DNA from: Phycisphaerae bacterium
GTDB taxonomy: Bacteria; Planctomycetota; Phycisphaerae; Sedimentisphaerales; Anaerobacaceae
NCBI GenBank assembly: GCA_012744475.1
Contig: JAAYBV010000018.1
Span: forward strand, 1-64,000
Reading direction: 5' to 3'
DNA: 64,000 nucleotides
Numbering within the stretch: the stretch's first letter is position 1; every line of letters starts with the position of its first letter. The notes under the pieces were generated by a model that saw nothing but the letters and a program-made list of their open reading frames with translations, had not been told where the DNA came from and did not search any database. The position numbers were made by a program, and so were the translations under genes. Below are positions 44,993 through 53,880 of this stretch, one piece after another.

Positions 44993-45673
44993 ATGAGACG
45001 ATTTGCCGTCATAGGTCTGGGACGCTTCGGTCAGAAGCTGGCCATCGCACTGGCGATGAGCGGCTCGGAAGTCATTGCCATCGACCGGAACCGAAACGAG
45101 ATCGACCTGATTCGGGACCAGGTCAGCCACGCCGTCCGTCTCGACAGCACCGATGAAGAGGCCATGAAGGCCCAGGGCGTCGACAAGGCCGACGTCGCCA
45201 TCATCGCGCTGGGCCAGGAGAGCTTCGAGGCCGCCATCCTGACCGTCGTGAACCTGCGCCAGATGGGCGTCAAGCAGATCTATGCGCGGGCCGAAAGCCT
45301 TATCGCAGGCGAGGTCTTCTCCAAAGTCGGCGCCACCGAAGTGATCTATCCGGAGATCGAGTCGGCCCAGCGATGGGCGTACAAACTGATCGCGCCGCAG
45401 ATCGGCGAGAAGATCGATTTCTCGCCGGGCTACAGCCTGGCCCGCATCAAGGCGCCGCCCAGCTTCGACGGCAAGACCGTCATGGACCTGCAACTGCGAC
45501 AGAAGTACAGAGTCAACCTGGTGATCGTCAAACGCGGCGATGAGGCGAAGGCCCGCAAGAACGAGAAGGACTCGATCATCAACATCCCGATGCCGGACAC
45601 GATCATCTACGCCGAGGACATCCTGATGGTCGCCGGCTCCGACGCCGACCTCGCCAGACTCCCCCAGGAATAG
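44993..45673 (+). CDS. TrkA/KtrA-type potassium uptake regulatory subunit (RCK)
   Basis: A 226-residue cytoplasmic protein with an RCK_N Rossmann fold (FAVIGLGRFG, G8-G13; VIAIDRN) and an RCK_C domain (residues about 140-220, PSFDGKTVMDLQLRQKY). It binds NAD(H) and ATP/ADP and gates the channel encoded just upstream. AAGGA precedes the ATG. A G/C-rich hairpin overlaps the end of the gene and may end the operon. Confidence 0.94.
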   Translation: MRRFAVIGLGRFGQKLAIALAMSGSEVIAIDRNRNEIDLIRDQVSHAVRLDSTDEEAMKAQGVDKADVAIIALGQESFEAAILTVVNLRQMGVKQIYARAESLIAGEVFSKVGATEVIYPEIESAQRWAYKLIAPQIGEKIDFSPGYSLARIKAPPSFDGKTVMDLQLRQKYRVNLVIVKRGDEAKARKNEKDSIINIPMPDTIIYAEDILMVAGSDADLARLPQE

Positions 45674-45704
45674 CGCCTCGCCCTCCAAAGTCATAGCGAG
45701 GCGC
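45673..45704 (+). terminator. Hairpin at the end of the potassium-uptake operon
   Basis: GCGCCTCGC and GCGAGGCGC form a perfect 9-bp stem around a loop of about 14 bases immediately after the trkA-like stop codon. No U-run is visible. Confidence 0.45.
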
Positions 45705-45825
45705 CATGTGTCGGGGGCGGCACTGGCCTTCGGCGAACACACTACAGGCGCAATGCGATGCACCCTTGCCTCGATCAAGGGCAAACATGACATTTCGTGC
45801 CGCAGGTGCAAAGAGGAAGACGACT

Positions 45826-46752
45826 ATGGCTAAGACGCCAATTCACTTCATAGGTTTTCTCGCGAACACAGACCCTTCAGTCAAAGGGCTCAGAATGGGG
45901 GAGAGGTATACAGTTGAATACAGGTCGAACGATTATATCACGCCGTTCCTCAGGATGCTGGACAGCCACTATGGGTTCGAGACAGCTATGGGCGTTTTGT
46001 CTCGGAGTTCCTGTTGCGTCATAGGAACTGACATCGCTCAATTCGAGGCGACGCCGCAGGGAGGCGTGGCCATACGACCAAGTGTGCTCACGGAGGTCCA
46101 CAAGTTTGTCCAAGACAAGTGCCGTCTTCTCCGCCTATTCAAGGAAGGCAACATTGTCCTCGCTTATTCGTTTCTCTATCATCTCTCAGATACTAATGAA
46201 GAGCCGAAGCCTTTCGCCTTCGCCCGAGAATACCCCATTGTTGATACCACGAAGCTCGCCCTGACACCTAGCGAGTTTTTTGAAGCAGAATCCTTTATCC
46301 AAACAGTCTCGCTACCATTGGCGGAACCGTCTCTGGATTTGGCCCTTGAGAGTCTCGAACAATCATACGAGGTACAGGACACTCGTCTGGCTTTCCTGTC
46401 GCTGATGATCGGCATGGAGGCGACTCTTGGGCCAGAAGGAGCGACCACGGAGATCACGCGCCAAATATCGAGAAATGCAGCGGTTCTCTTGGGCGCTACC
46501 CCATCTGAATCGGATGAGATCTTCGCGCGTTTGAAAACACTCTATGCAAAGAGGTCGAAGATCGTTCATGGTGTGACACCCACGAAACACAAGGATCGGC
46601 TACAACGAGAAGACTTGTTCATATTGCGACACTATCTCAGGACCACCATCAAGATACTGCGAACTGTGTCTGAATCACGAGAGGAGACATTAGCTCGTCT
46701 CAATCGATGCGCCTTTGGCTCTCGACCATTTACGCCCCCAACCGTTAGGTGA
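45826..46752 (+). CDS. HEPN (Apea-like) domain protein in an AT-richer segment
   Basis: A 308-residue soluble protein. The C-terminal helical half (about residues 180-300) holds the HEPN signature R243-SKIV-H248 in LYAKRSKIVHG, with IGMEATLG earlier as in Apea-type HEPN proteins. HEPN proteins are often RNases in toxin-antitoxin or phage-defence systems. The N-terminal half is unassigned. Base composition is clearly more A/T-rich than the neighbours and codon use is less biased, which suggests acquisition by transfer. AGGAAG precedes the ATG. No partner antitoxin or nucleotidyltransferase gene is adjacent. Confidence 0.75.
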   Translation: MAKTPIHFIGFLANTDPSVKGLRMGERYTVEYRSNDYITPFLRMLDSHYGFETAMGVLSRSSCCVIGTDIAQFEATPQGGVAIRPSVLTEVHKFVQDKCRLLRLFKEGNIVLAYSFLYHLSDTNEEPKPFAFAREYPIVDTTKLALTPSEFFEAESFIQTVSLPLAEPSLDLALESLEQSYEVQDTRLAFLSLMIGMEATLGPEGATTEITRQISRNAAVLLGATPSESDEIFARLKTLYAKRSKIVHGVTPTKHKDRLQREDLFILRHYLRTTIKILRTVSESREETLARLNRCAFGSRPFTPPTVR

Positions 46753-46769
46753 TCTTTTCCGTACGGCCA

Positions 46770-47753
46770 CTACTTTCTATACCGGCGGAGCAGATCGAGC
46801 AGGTGCTGCATATCGGCCGGCAGCGGGGCTTCGAACCTGACGCGCTGCCCGGTGGTCGGGTGGGTGAATCCCAGCGTCCAGGCGTGCAGGGCGCAGCGGC
46901 CGATGACGGGCTCCTCGACGGCTGGCTCGGCGTCGGCGAGCTGCCAGGGATAGACGAGCTTGCCGCCGTACATGTCGTCGGCGACGATCGGATGCTTCAG
47001 ATGCGACAGATGCACGCGGATCTGATGCGTCCGTCCGGTGCGAGGCTTGCAGTGGATCAGCGAGAAGCCGCGAAAGGCCTCGACGACCTCGTAGAATGTC
47101 ACGGCCTCTTTGCCCGTCTCGGGACGAATCGAGTACTTCTCGCGGATCTTCGGGTGCACGCCGAGCGGCGCATCGATCCGGTCGGCGGTCAGTTCGGGCG
47201 TGCCGTGGACGATCGCCAGGTAGCTCTTCTCGACCTGCCGCAGCTCGAATTGCTTGGCCACCTTCCACTGCGCCATGTCGTGCTTGGTCACCACCATCAC
47301 GCCCGTGGTGTTGCGGTCGAGCCGATGGACGATGCCCGGGCGGAACTCGCCCAGTCCGCTGGAGAGATGCTCGGAGTAGTGCGCCAGGGCGTTGACAAGC
47401 GTTCCGTGCTTGTTGCCCCGCGCCGGATGCACGATCAGGTCTGGCGGCTTGTTCAGGACGATCAGATCGTCGTCCTCGTAGAGGACGTCGAGAGGGATGT
47501 CTTCCGGCTCGATCTCCTTCTTCTCCGGCTCGGGCATCACGAACTCGATCACGTCGCGGTGGCTGAGCTTGAAGCTGGGCTTGACGGGCTGGCCGTTGAC
47601 CTTCACGGCGCCGGATCGGATGGCGTTCTGGAGGAAGTGCCGGCTGAGGTTGCGGAACCGGCCGTGCAGGTACTTGTCGATCCTCCGCTCTCGGATCGAG
47701 ACGCCCACGTGAAGCGTCACCGGTTGACCGTAAACTTCGGGCAACTCACACAT
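46770..47753 (-). CDS. RluD-family 23S rRNA pseudouridine synthase
   Basis: The 327-residue protein has an N-terminal S4 RNA-binding domain (RIDKYLHGRFRNLSRHFLQNAI) and a RluA-type catalytic domain with the nucleophile D146 in VHRLDRNTTG, plus KPRTGRTHQIRVHL. This points to an RluD/RluC-type enzyme that isomerises uridines in 23S rRNA. The ATG at 47753 follows AAGG. It starts 10 bases after the end of the TPR-like protein gene, so the two form an operon. Confidence 0.92.
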   Translation of the reverse strand: MCELPEVYGQPVTLHVGVSIRERRIDKYLHGRFRNLSRHFLQNAIRSGAVKVNGQPVKPSFKLSHRDVIEFVMPEPEKKEIEPEDIPLDVLYEDDDLIVLNKPPDLIVHPARGNKHGTLVNALAHYSEHLSSGLGEFRPGIVHRLDRNTTGVMVVTKHDMAQWKVAKQFELRQVEKSYLAIVHGTPELTADRIDAPLGVHPKIREKYSIRPETGKEAVTFYEVVEAFRGFSLIHCKPRTGRTHQIRVHLSHLKHPIVADDMYGGKLVYPWQLADAEPAVEEPVIGRCALHAWTLGFTHPTTGQRVRFEAPLPADMQHLLDLLRRYRK

Positions 47754-47763
47754 GGCCTTGCCG

Positions 47764-48591
47764 TCAATTGCCTGCCGGAGCGTTCGCCTCAGGCACCGCG
47801 GGCGCGTTGGCATCCGGCGTCGCCGGTGCGAAGAAGACCTGATCGCTCGGCGCGTTGGTGCCGAGCGGCGTGATCTGAACCTGCGGCGCCGATGCGCCCT
47901 CCGTCTTGGGCTGGGGCGCCGGCCGGAAGGTCACTGCGCCGCGATAGTCGTCGGCCGTCTGGAGACGATCGGCGGCGGCCGCCTGCGCGGCGGTGCCGTC
48001 GTACTCGGCCTTCTGCGCCACCTCGCGGTAGATCTCCTTGGCCTTGTCGAGGTTGCCCAGCTCTTCTTCGCACAGCCCCAGTCCGAACTGCGCGGTAGCC
48101 GCCAGCGCCGGAATCGACGCCGCACGCGACAGCGCCGCCTGGTAACTGCTCTGCGCCTGCGCGATCTGCCGCGCGACCTCTTCGCTTCCGGGGGCGGTGG
48201 GACGATAGTGCAGCTCGGCCCGCAGCGTCTCAGCATGCTTGATCAAGGCCAGGGCGGCCAGACGGTCGTTGCCGCTGCCGTCGGCGAACTTCTTGAGATC
48301 CTGCCCGATCGAAAGCAGAGCGATCGACTGGTCCGTCCCCTGACTGGCGGCCCGCGCGCTGGTCATCTTCTGACTGGGAATCTGCGTCACCAGACCGGTC
48401 AATTGCACGTGATGGCGAACGGACACCACGTCCTTCCGATAAAACCGCACGAAATACACGCCAATCACCAGAACGATCACCACGACCGCGCCGATCAGCG
48501 TCGACCGGTTGTCCTGGATCCACTGCGGAAAGTGCGCGAGCCATTCGGCCAGCTCGTTGGTCTTCAGTTCGTGCCGATGCTCCGATTTCAT
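47764..48591 (-). CDS. Single-span membrane protein with TPR-like repeats
   Basis: A 275-residue protein with a cytoplasmic N-terminus, one membrane helix (LIGAVVVIVLVIGVYFV), and helical repeats (ARQIAQAQSSYQAALSRA, ALAATAQFGLGLCEEELGNLDKAKEIYREVAQKAE) typical of YfgM-like TPR proteins. The tail from about residue 225 is Pro/Ala/Asn-rich (PATPDANAPAVPEANAPAGN). It may be an envelope chaperone-like or scaffold protein. GGAGA precedes the ATG. Confidence 0.72.
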   Translation of the reverse strand: MKSEHRHELKTNELAEWLAHFPQWIQDNRSTLIGAVVVIVLVIGVYFVRFYRKDVVSVRHHVQLTGLVTQIPSQKMTSARAASQGTDQSIALLSIGQDLKKFADGSGNDRLAALALIKHAETLRAELHYRPTAPGSEEVARQIAQAQSSYQAALSRAASIPALAATAQFGLGLCEEELGNLDKAKEIYREVAQKAEYDGTAAQAAAADRLQTADDYRGAVTFRPAPQPKTEGASAPQVQITPLGTNAPSDQVFFAPATPDANAPAVPEANAPAGN

Positions 48592-48676
48592 TCTGGTTCT
48601 CCATGTCCATGCCTGGGAACGCCGGCCCGGGTTATCGGGCCACCGAAAGACAAGCCTTTATGGTAACAAATTCGGC

Positions 48677-48705
48677 TTGCAATGCAACTGCCGGAAAAGT
48701 AGAAT
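48677..48705 (+). promoter_or_regulatory. Candidate sigma70 promoter for the S55-protease/propeller/fumarase operon
   Basis: TTGCAA (48677-48682) and TAGAAT (48700-48705) are 17 bases apart and 31 bases before the first ATG. Confidence 0.6.
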
Positions 48706-48735
48706 TTTGCGCTGCTGCTGATTGAAAGGATACAC

Positions 48736-50610
48736 ATGCTGGGGACGGACGCAAAACCACACCAGAACGCAGAAGGATCCACCTGTTTCGGCCGCCGTCT
48801 CGGGGTCGTCGGTCTTCTTGCGCTGGCGCTCGTTCTGGTCTTCGGCGTCGCCGCCCGTGGTTCGACCGGTGTATCGTGGGATCCGCAGCGATATATCGAC
48901 ATCAACGAAGTCCGTCCCGGCATGGACGCCTACTGCCTGACCGACTACGGCGACAACGGGATTGAAAAGTTCGCATTGAAGGTATTGGACGTCGTGTATG
49001 AGGTGGATCCGGGGCACGACGCCATCCTGGTGATGGGTCTGGACGAGCGGTTCAAGCACACCGGTCCGGTGGGCGGCTGTAGCGGTTCTCCGGTCTATAT
49101 CGACGGCCGCCTGGCCGGAGCGCTGGCCTTCGGCTGGCAGTTCGCGAAAGACCCGCTGTACGGCGTAACGCCCATCCGGGAGATGCTCGAGGTCGGACGG
49201 ACAAACCCGGCGATGGCCGCTCCGGGCGCCCGCCGCCAGCCGGCCTTCGCCTTCGATTTCTCCAAGCCCATCGATCTGGCGCAGATCAGCGAGCAGGTGA
49301 GCCGTCGCCGACTCATCGGATCGGCCGGTCCCAGCGGCACCAGTGCGATGCCCTGTCCGCTGTTGATCTCGGGCCTTCCAACCCAAGCCTGTCAGGAACT
49401 CGCTTCGCAGTTCGACGCGATGGGGTTTATGGCCGTTCCCGGCCTGAGCGGCACCGCCGCCACGGGTGACGAAGAGGCCACGGAGTTGAAGCCCGGCGCC
49501 GCCCTGACCATGCCCCTCGTCGCCGGCGACATCAACATGAACGTGCTGGGCACGGTGACGGAGGTCCGCGACGGCCGCGTCTACGCGTTCGGGCACAGCT
49601 TCCTGGGCTACGGCGCGGTCAACCTGCCCATGGCCGGCGGCAAGGTCTACACGGTCATCTCCAACGTGATGCGCTCGTCCAAGCTGGGCGCCGCCGGCAA
49701 GATCGTCGGCACCATCACCACCGACGAAATCACAGGGGTCTGCGGGCAGCTCGGCGTCGAGCCCAACATGATTCCGCTGTCGATTCGCATCGAGCGATAC
49801 AACGACCCGGAGCCGCGCACCTACCAGTGCCGGCTGGCCTACAATGACACGATGACCGCGAGCCTGGCTCGTTCGGCGGTGGCCGGCGCAGCGCTTCGAC
49901 TCGGCCCCCTGCCGCCGGAGCATACGATTGAATACACCTCCGCGATCCACCTGGACGACGGGCAGGCCATCCGTTTCGGAAACACCTCTGCGAGCGATGA
50001 TCTGACCGACTCGGTCTCCGAGATCGTCGGCGCCGTGGCCCTGCTCATGAACAACCCGTACGGATCGCCCAAGATCCAGTCGATGGATTTTGACGCGCGG
50101 ATCCGGACCGACAGCATCTCGTCGCACCTCTGGTCGATCGACGTGGTCGATCCTACCATCAAGCCGGGCGAAGACATCGAAGTGAACGTGGTGATCGAAT
50201 CGTACCGGGCCCAGAAGAAGAAGTATCAGATCACGCTGCCGGTGCCGAAGAGCGTGGCGCCGGGCAAGTACGGCCTGATGCTCTGCGGGGTCCAGGAATA
50301 CGAGCGGTTCCTGGCCAAGACCGTCCCCTACCGGTTCATCGCGACGAACTACCAGACGCTCGTGGAGGCGTTGAACCTGGCGCTGAACATCCCTCGCACG
50401 CGGCTCTACTGCATTCTGGTGTTGCCGCCGGAGGGAATCACGCTCGACAAGGCGGAACTGCCCGACCTGCCCGGGACCAAAAGCGTCGTCCTGCAAAGCG
50501 ACAAGAGGGCTTTGCGGGTCCAGCCGTACCCCCACTGGATCGAGAAGACTATCGAGACAGGCACCGTGATCAGCGACAGAGAGATCGTGCCCATCGTGGT
50601 GGAAGAATGA
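48736..50610 (+). CDS. SpoIVB-type S55-family protease-like exported protein
   Basis: A 624-residue protein with a signal or anchor helix (GVVGLLALALVLVFGVAARG). The N-terminal half has the S55 features: DINEVRPGMDAYCLTDYGDNG, the serine motif GGCSGSPVYIDGRLAGALAFGW with S116, and later YAFGHSFLGYG with H287. These resemble SpoIVB-family serine peptidases found in non-sporulating bacteria. The C-terminal half is beta-rich. It could process an exported protein. GAAAGG precedes the ATG. The next gene overlaps or follows directly, suggesting translational coupling. Confidence 0.8.
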   Translation: MLGTDAKPHQNAEGSTCFGRRLGVVGLLALALVLVFGVAARGSTGVSWDPQRYIDINEVRPGMDAYCLTDYGDNGIEKFALKVLDVVYEVDPGHDAILVMGLDERFKHTGPVGGCSGSPVYIDGRLAGALAFGWQFAKDPLYGVTPIREMLEVGRTNPAMAAPGARRQPAFAFDFSKPIDLAQISEQVSRRRLIGSAGPSGTSAMPCPLLISGLPTQACQELASQFDAMGFMAVPGLSGTAATGDEEATELKPGAALTMPLVAGDINMNVLGTVTEVRDGRVYAFGHSFLGYGAVNLPMAGGKVYTVISNVMRSSKLGAAGKIVGTITTDEITGVCGQLGVEPNMIPLSIRIERYNDPEPRTYQCRLAYNDTMTASLARSAVAGAALRLGPLPPEHTIEYTSAIHLDDGQAIRFGNTSASDDLTDSVSEIVGAVALLMNNPYGSPKIQSMDFDARIRTDSISSHLWSIDVVDPTIKPGEDIEVNVVIESYRAQKKKYQITLPVPKSVAPGKYGLMLCGVQEYERFLAKTVPYRFIATNYQTLVEALNLALNIPRTRLYCILVLPPEGITLDKAELPDLPGTKSVVLQSDKRALRVQPYPHWIEKTIETGTVISDREIVPIVVEE

Positions 50611-50663
50611 GTCGGCCGGCCAACCGGAGCGCCGGAGCGGCATTCATGGAACAGGGAGTTGAG

Positions 50664-52973
50664 ATGAGAATGGAATTTCGCAGTGGGAATCGGTTGCGCA
50701 TGGTCGCGGTGGCGATGATGGTCGGCCTGCTGGTCGGCCCGACGGGAGCGGTGACCAGCAAGATCACGCGCCAGGCCACCGGCAAGCAACTGCTCGAAGG
50801 CAAGACGGAGAATGTCGTAATCAGCTCGCGCGGGACCATCCAACTGGGTCGGGCCGCCAAGGTGCTCGCCTCGAACTTCGATGACGTATGGTCGGTCAAC
50901 AGCATCGTCGCCAGCGGGGGGACGGTCTACATCGGCACCAGTCCGAACGGCAGCATCTACAAGTACCGCCTCGGCGCCGTCACGAAGATCTATCCGACCG
51001 AGGGCCAGAGCTCCATCGACAAGGACCAGCCGGCCGTTCCGAAGGCTCCCCCGTCCCCGGAGGCGGCCGAAGAGAAAGACGAAGCCGGCGACCAGACCGT
51101 CGAAAAAGAGGAGCTGTTCTCCAACGAGCACATCTTCGCCATGGCGATCGACGTGGCGGGCCGGCTGGTGGTCGGCATCAGCGGCAATAAGTGCCGCCTG
51201 TGCCGCTACGAGACGGGCACGATGGAGACGATCTTCGAGCCGGACGACGCCAAATACATCTTCGCCATCGAGACGGACAACGTGGGGAACCTCTATCTCG
51301 GGACCGGCCCGGAGGGCAAGATCTACGTGCTCGATCCATCGGGCAAGGTCGCACAGCTCGTGTACGACAGCCCGGACAAAAACATCCTGTCCCTGGCGGC
51401 CGGCAAGGACGGCTTCGTCTATGCCGGAAGCGACACGCGCGGACTGGTCTACAAGATCAACCCGCGCAACAAGTCGGCCACCGTCCTCTACGACAGCGAG
51501 GAGCCCGAGATCAGCGCACTGCTGTTCGGCGGCGAAACGCCTGGCGAAGCGGAATATCTCTATGCCACCGCGACGTCTGCCAAGGTCGTGGAGAACGAGC
51601 GCAAGTTCGCGGCCGACCAGACCGTTGCCGGACGACCGGAGCCCAAGGAAGAGAGCCGCAAGGACACCGGCGATGGCGGCATGAAGCTCCAGATCGCCAA
51701 CACCAGGAAGGAAGCCGGCGAGAAATCCCCCCAGCGCCCCGCGCCTGTCGCCCGCGGCAGCAAACCGGGAACCGCCAGCTACCTCTACCGGATTTCGAAG
51801 CAGGGTTACGTCACCGAACTGTTCAGCGAATCGGCGGTCCTGCTGTGCCTGACCCAGCAGAAGGGCAGCGTCCTCATCGGCTCGGGCAACAGCGCGCAGC
51901 TCTATTCGATCGATCCCGAGGCCGAGCGCAGCACGATCGCGTACCAGGACGAGAAGGCCGCCCAGATCACGGCGGTCGAGGTCATCGAGGGCGACGTGTA
52001 CATCGGGACCGCCAATCCGGCCAGGCTCGTGCTGCTGTCGTCGGACTATGCCTCGGAAGGAACCTACGTCTCCGGGCTGATCGACGCCGGGCAGCCGGCT
52101 AAATGGGGCAAGCTGCAAATCGACGCCGACGTCCCGCGCGGCTGCAAGGTGCTCGTCGCCTCGCGCAGCGGAAACGTCAAGGACGTCAACGACCCGACCT
52201 TCTCCGAGTGGACCGAGCAAGCCGAGATCGTTGAGCCAATCCAGTTGCGCTGCCCGCTGGGACGCTTCTGCCAATACAAGCTGACGCTGCAAACGCCGGA
52301 CGGCACGAAGACGCCGCTGATCCGCGAGGTGGCCGTGGCCAGCACGATCCCGAACCTGGCGCCCAAGGTCGAATCGGTGGAGGCCACCCGGCTGAGCGGG
52401 TCGGGCAAAGAAGGCCTGTTCAAGATCAGCTACAAGGCCAGCGACGACAACGATGACACGCTCACGTACACGATCGATTTCCGCAAGATCGGCCGGGACC
52501 ACTGGATCGAGCTGAAGGACGCGATTGAGGACGAGAGCTACGAATGGGACGGCAAGACCGTCGAAGACGGCCGGTATGAAGTCCGCGTCGTCGCCAGCGA
52601 CGAGCGCAGCAACAGCCCCACGACGAAACTGACGGGCAGCCGGATCAGCGATCCCATCGTTGTCGACAACACCGGACCAGTCATTCGCAAGTACGCCCTC
52701 GACAAGGTGGGCAAGGCCGCCACGCTCAAGCTCCAGATCACGGACGACCTGAGTGTGATCGGCAAGCTCGAATACACGATCAACAGCAACGCCAAGTGGA
52801 AGAGCACCCTTCCCGACGATCTGGTCTTCGACACCACCGACGAGAGCTTCACACTGATCACCGAGGAGCTGGAGCCGGGCGAGCACGTCATCGCGCTGAA
52901 GATCAGCGACGATGTGGGCAACGCCACGTACAAGACGTTCGAGCTCAGCATGCTGGCTCCTCCGCAACCGTAA
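50664..52973 (+). CDS. Large secreted beta-propeller protein with C-terminal Ig/FnIII-like domain
   Basis: A 769-residue protein with a signal peptide (RMVAVAMMVGLLVGPTGA). Residues about 40-480 contain repeated propeller strands (SVNSIVASGGTVYIGTSPNG, FAMAIDVAGRLVVGISGN, ILSLAAGKDGFVYAGSDTRG), interrupted by two low-complexity charged loops. The C-terminal part (from about residue 560) looks like an Ig/FnIII domain (SYKASDDNDDTLTYTIDFRK, YEWDGKTVEDGRYEVRV). No catalytic motif is seen. I prefer the ATG at 50664 because GGGAG lies upstream and the signal peptide follows. An ATG at 50607 overlaps the previous stop by four bases. Confidence 0.72.
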   Translation: MRMEFRSGNRLRMVAVAMMVGLLVGPTGAVTSKITRQATGKQLLEGKTENVVISSRGTIQLGRAAKVLASNFDDVWSVNSIVASGGTVYIGTSPNGSIYKYRLGAVTKIYPTEGQSSIDKDQPAVPKAPPSPEAAEEKDEAGDQTVEKEELFSNEHIFAMAIDVAGRLVVGISGNKCRLCRYETGTMETIFEPDDAKYIFAIETDNVGNLYLGTGPEGKIYVLDPSGKVAQLVYDSPDKNILSLAAGKDGFVYAGSDTRGLVYKINPRNKSATVLYDSEEPEISALLFGGETPGEAEYLYATATSAKVVENERKFAADQTVAGRPEPKEESRKDTGDGGMKLQIANTRKEAGEKSPQRPAPVARGSKPGTASYLYRISKQGYVTELFSESAVLLCLTQQKGSVLIGSGNSAQLYSIDPEAERSTIAYQDEKAAQITAVEVIEGDVYIGTANPARLVLLSSDYASEGTYVSGLIDAGQPAKWGKLQIDADVPRGCKVLVASRSGNVKDVNDPTFSEWTEQAEIVEPIQLRCPLGRFCQYKLTLQTPDGTKTPLIREVAVASTIPNLAPKVESVEATRLSGSGKEGLFKISYKASDDNDDTLTYTIDFRKIGRDHWIELKDAIEDESYEWDGKTVEDGRYEVRVVASDERSNSPTTKLTGSRISDPIVVDNTGPVIRKYALDKVGKAATLKLQITDDLSVIGKLEYTINSNAKWKSTLPDDLVFDTTDESFTLITEELEPGEHVIALKISDDVGNATYKTFELSMLAPPQP

Positions 52974-52986
52974 CGCAGCGAGGGCC

Positions 52987-53859
52987 GTGGCCGCCGTGCG
53001 AACCATCGAATTCGAACAGATCGTCCGGGCCGTCGCGTCGCTGTGCATCGCGGCCTGCCACGAGTTGCCCGACGACGTCCGGGCGGCGCTCGAACGGGCC
53101 GCTTCGACGGAATCCAATCCGGCCGCCGCGAAGATCCTCACCCAACTGCTCGAAAACGCCGCCATCGCAGCGCGCGAACGGATCCCGCTCTGCCAGGATA
53201 CGGGCCTGACCGTCGTCTTCGTCGAGCAGGGAGCTGAAGTCACGGTCAGCGATGCGTCTCAAGGCCACCCCGCAACGGTCGTCGACGCGATCAACGAAGG
53301 CGTCCGCGCCGGCTACGAGAAGGGCTACCTGCGAAAGAGCGTGGTCGCCGACCCTCTGAAGGCCCGCACCAACACCGGGACGAATACGCCCGCGATCGTG
53401 CACCACCGCTTCGTGCCGGGCGACAAGGTCAAGATCGTGGTCATGGCCAAAGGCGGCGGCTGCGAGAACAAGAGCCAGTTCCGCATGTTTCGACCCACCA
53501 GCGAGATATCCGACGTGATGAATTGGATCGTCGAGGTCGTCCGGACCGCCGGCGCCGATGCGTGTCCGCCGTTCGTGGTGGGTGTGGGAATCGGAGGCGA
53601 TTTCGAGCTGAGCTGTCTGCTGAGCAAGAAGGCCCTGTTGCGCCGCCTGGATGAGCCGCACGCAGACGCGTTCTACGGACAGATGGAACGGGAACTGCTG
53701 ACGAGGATCAATGCGTTGGGCGTAGGCCCGCAGGGACTTGGAGGCGACACCACCGCACTCGGCGTGCGGATCGAAACCGCCCCCTGTCACATCGCGTCGC
53801 TGCCCGTGGCGGTCAACATCGAATGTCACAGCCATCGCCACAAGACGGCGATCCTGTGA
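52987..53859 (+). CDS. Fumarate hydratase class I, alpha (N-terminal) subunit
   Basis: A 290-residue protein of the Fe-S hydro-lyase N-terminal (TtdA/FumA alpha) family. Conserved parts are ERIPLCQDTGLTVVFVEQG, the KGGGCENKSQ motif, and GVGIGGDFE with the later GLGGDTTALGVRIE and CHIASLPVAVN, carrying Cys residues expected to hold a [4Fe-4S] cluster. It hydrates fumarate to malate together with a beta subunit. No beta subunit gene lies in this window. It begins at a GTG with AGGG upstream, 13 bases after the propeller gene. Confidence 0.88.
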   Translation: MAAVRTIEFEQIVRAVASLCIAACHELPDDVRAALERAASTESNPAAAKILTQLLENAAIAARERIPLCQDTGLTVVFVEQGAEVTVSDASQGHPATVVDAINEGVRAGYEKGYLRKSVVADPLKARTNTGTNTPAIVHHRFVPGDKVKIVVMAKGGGCENKSQFRMFRPTSEISDVMNWIVEVVRTAGADACPPFVVGVGIGGDFELSCLLSKKALLRRLDEPHADAFYGQMERELLTRINALGVGPQGLGGDTTALGVRIETAPCHIASLPVAVNIECHSHRHKTAIL

Positions 53860-53880
53860 CTCGGCGGCACGGACGACCGG

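Noticed and set aside
42917-45811. Minus-strand frame of 964 codons over recG, trkH and trkA
   Set aside because: Spans three recognised plus-strand genes. His/Asp/Gln-rich composition shows an antisense artefact.
50406-53243. Minus-strand frame of 945 codons over the propeller and fumarase genes
   Set aside because: Antisense shadow; no domain pattern.
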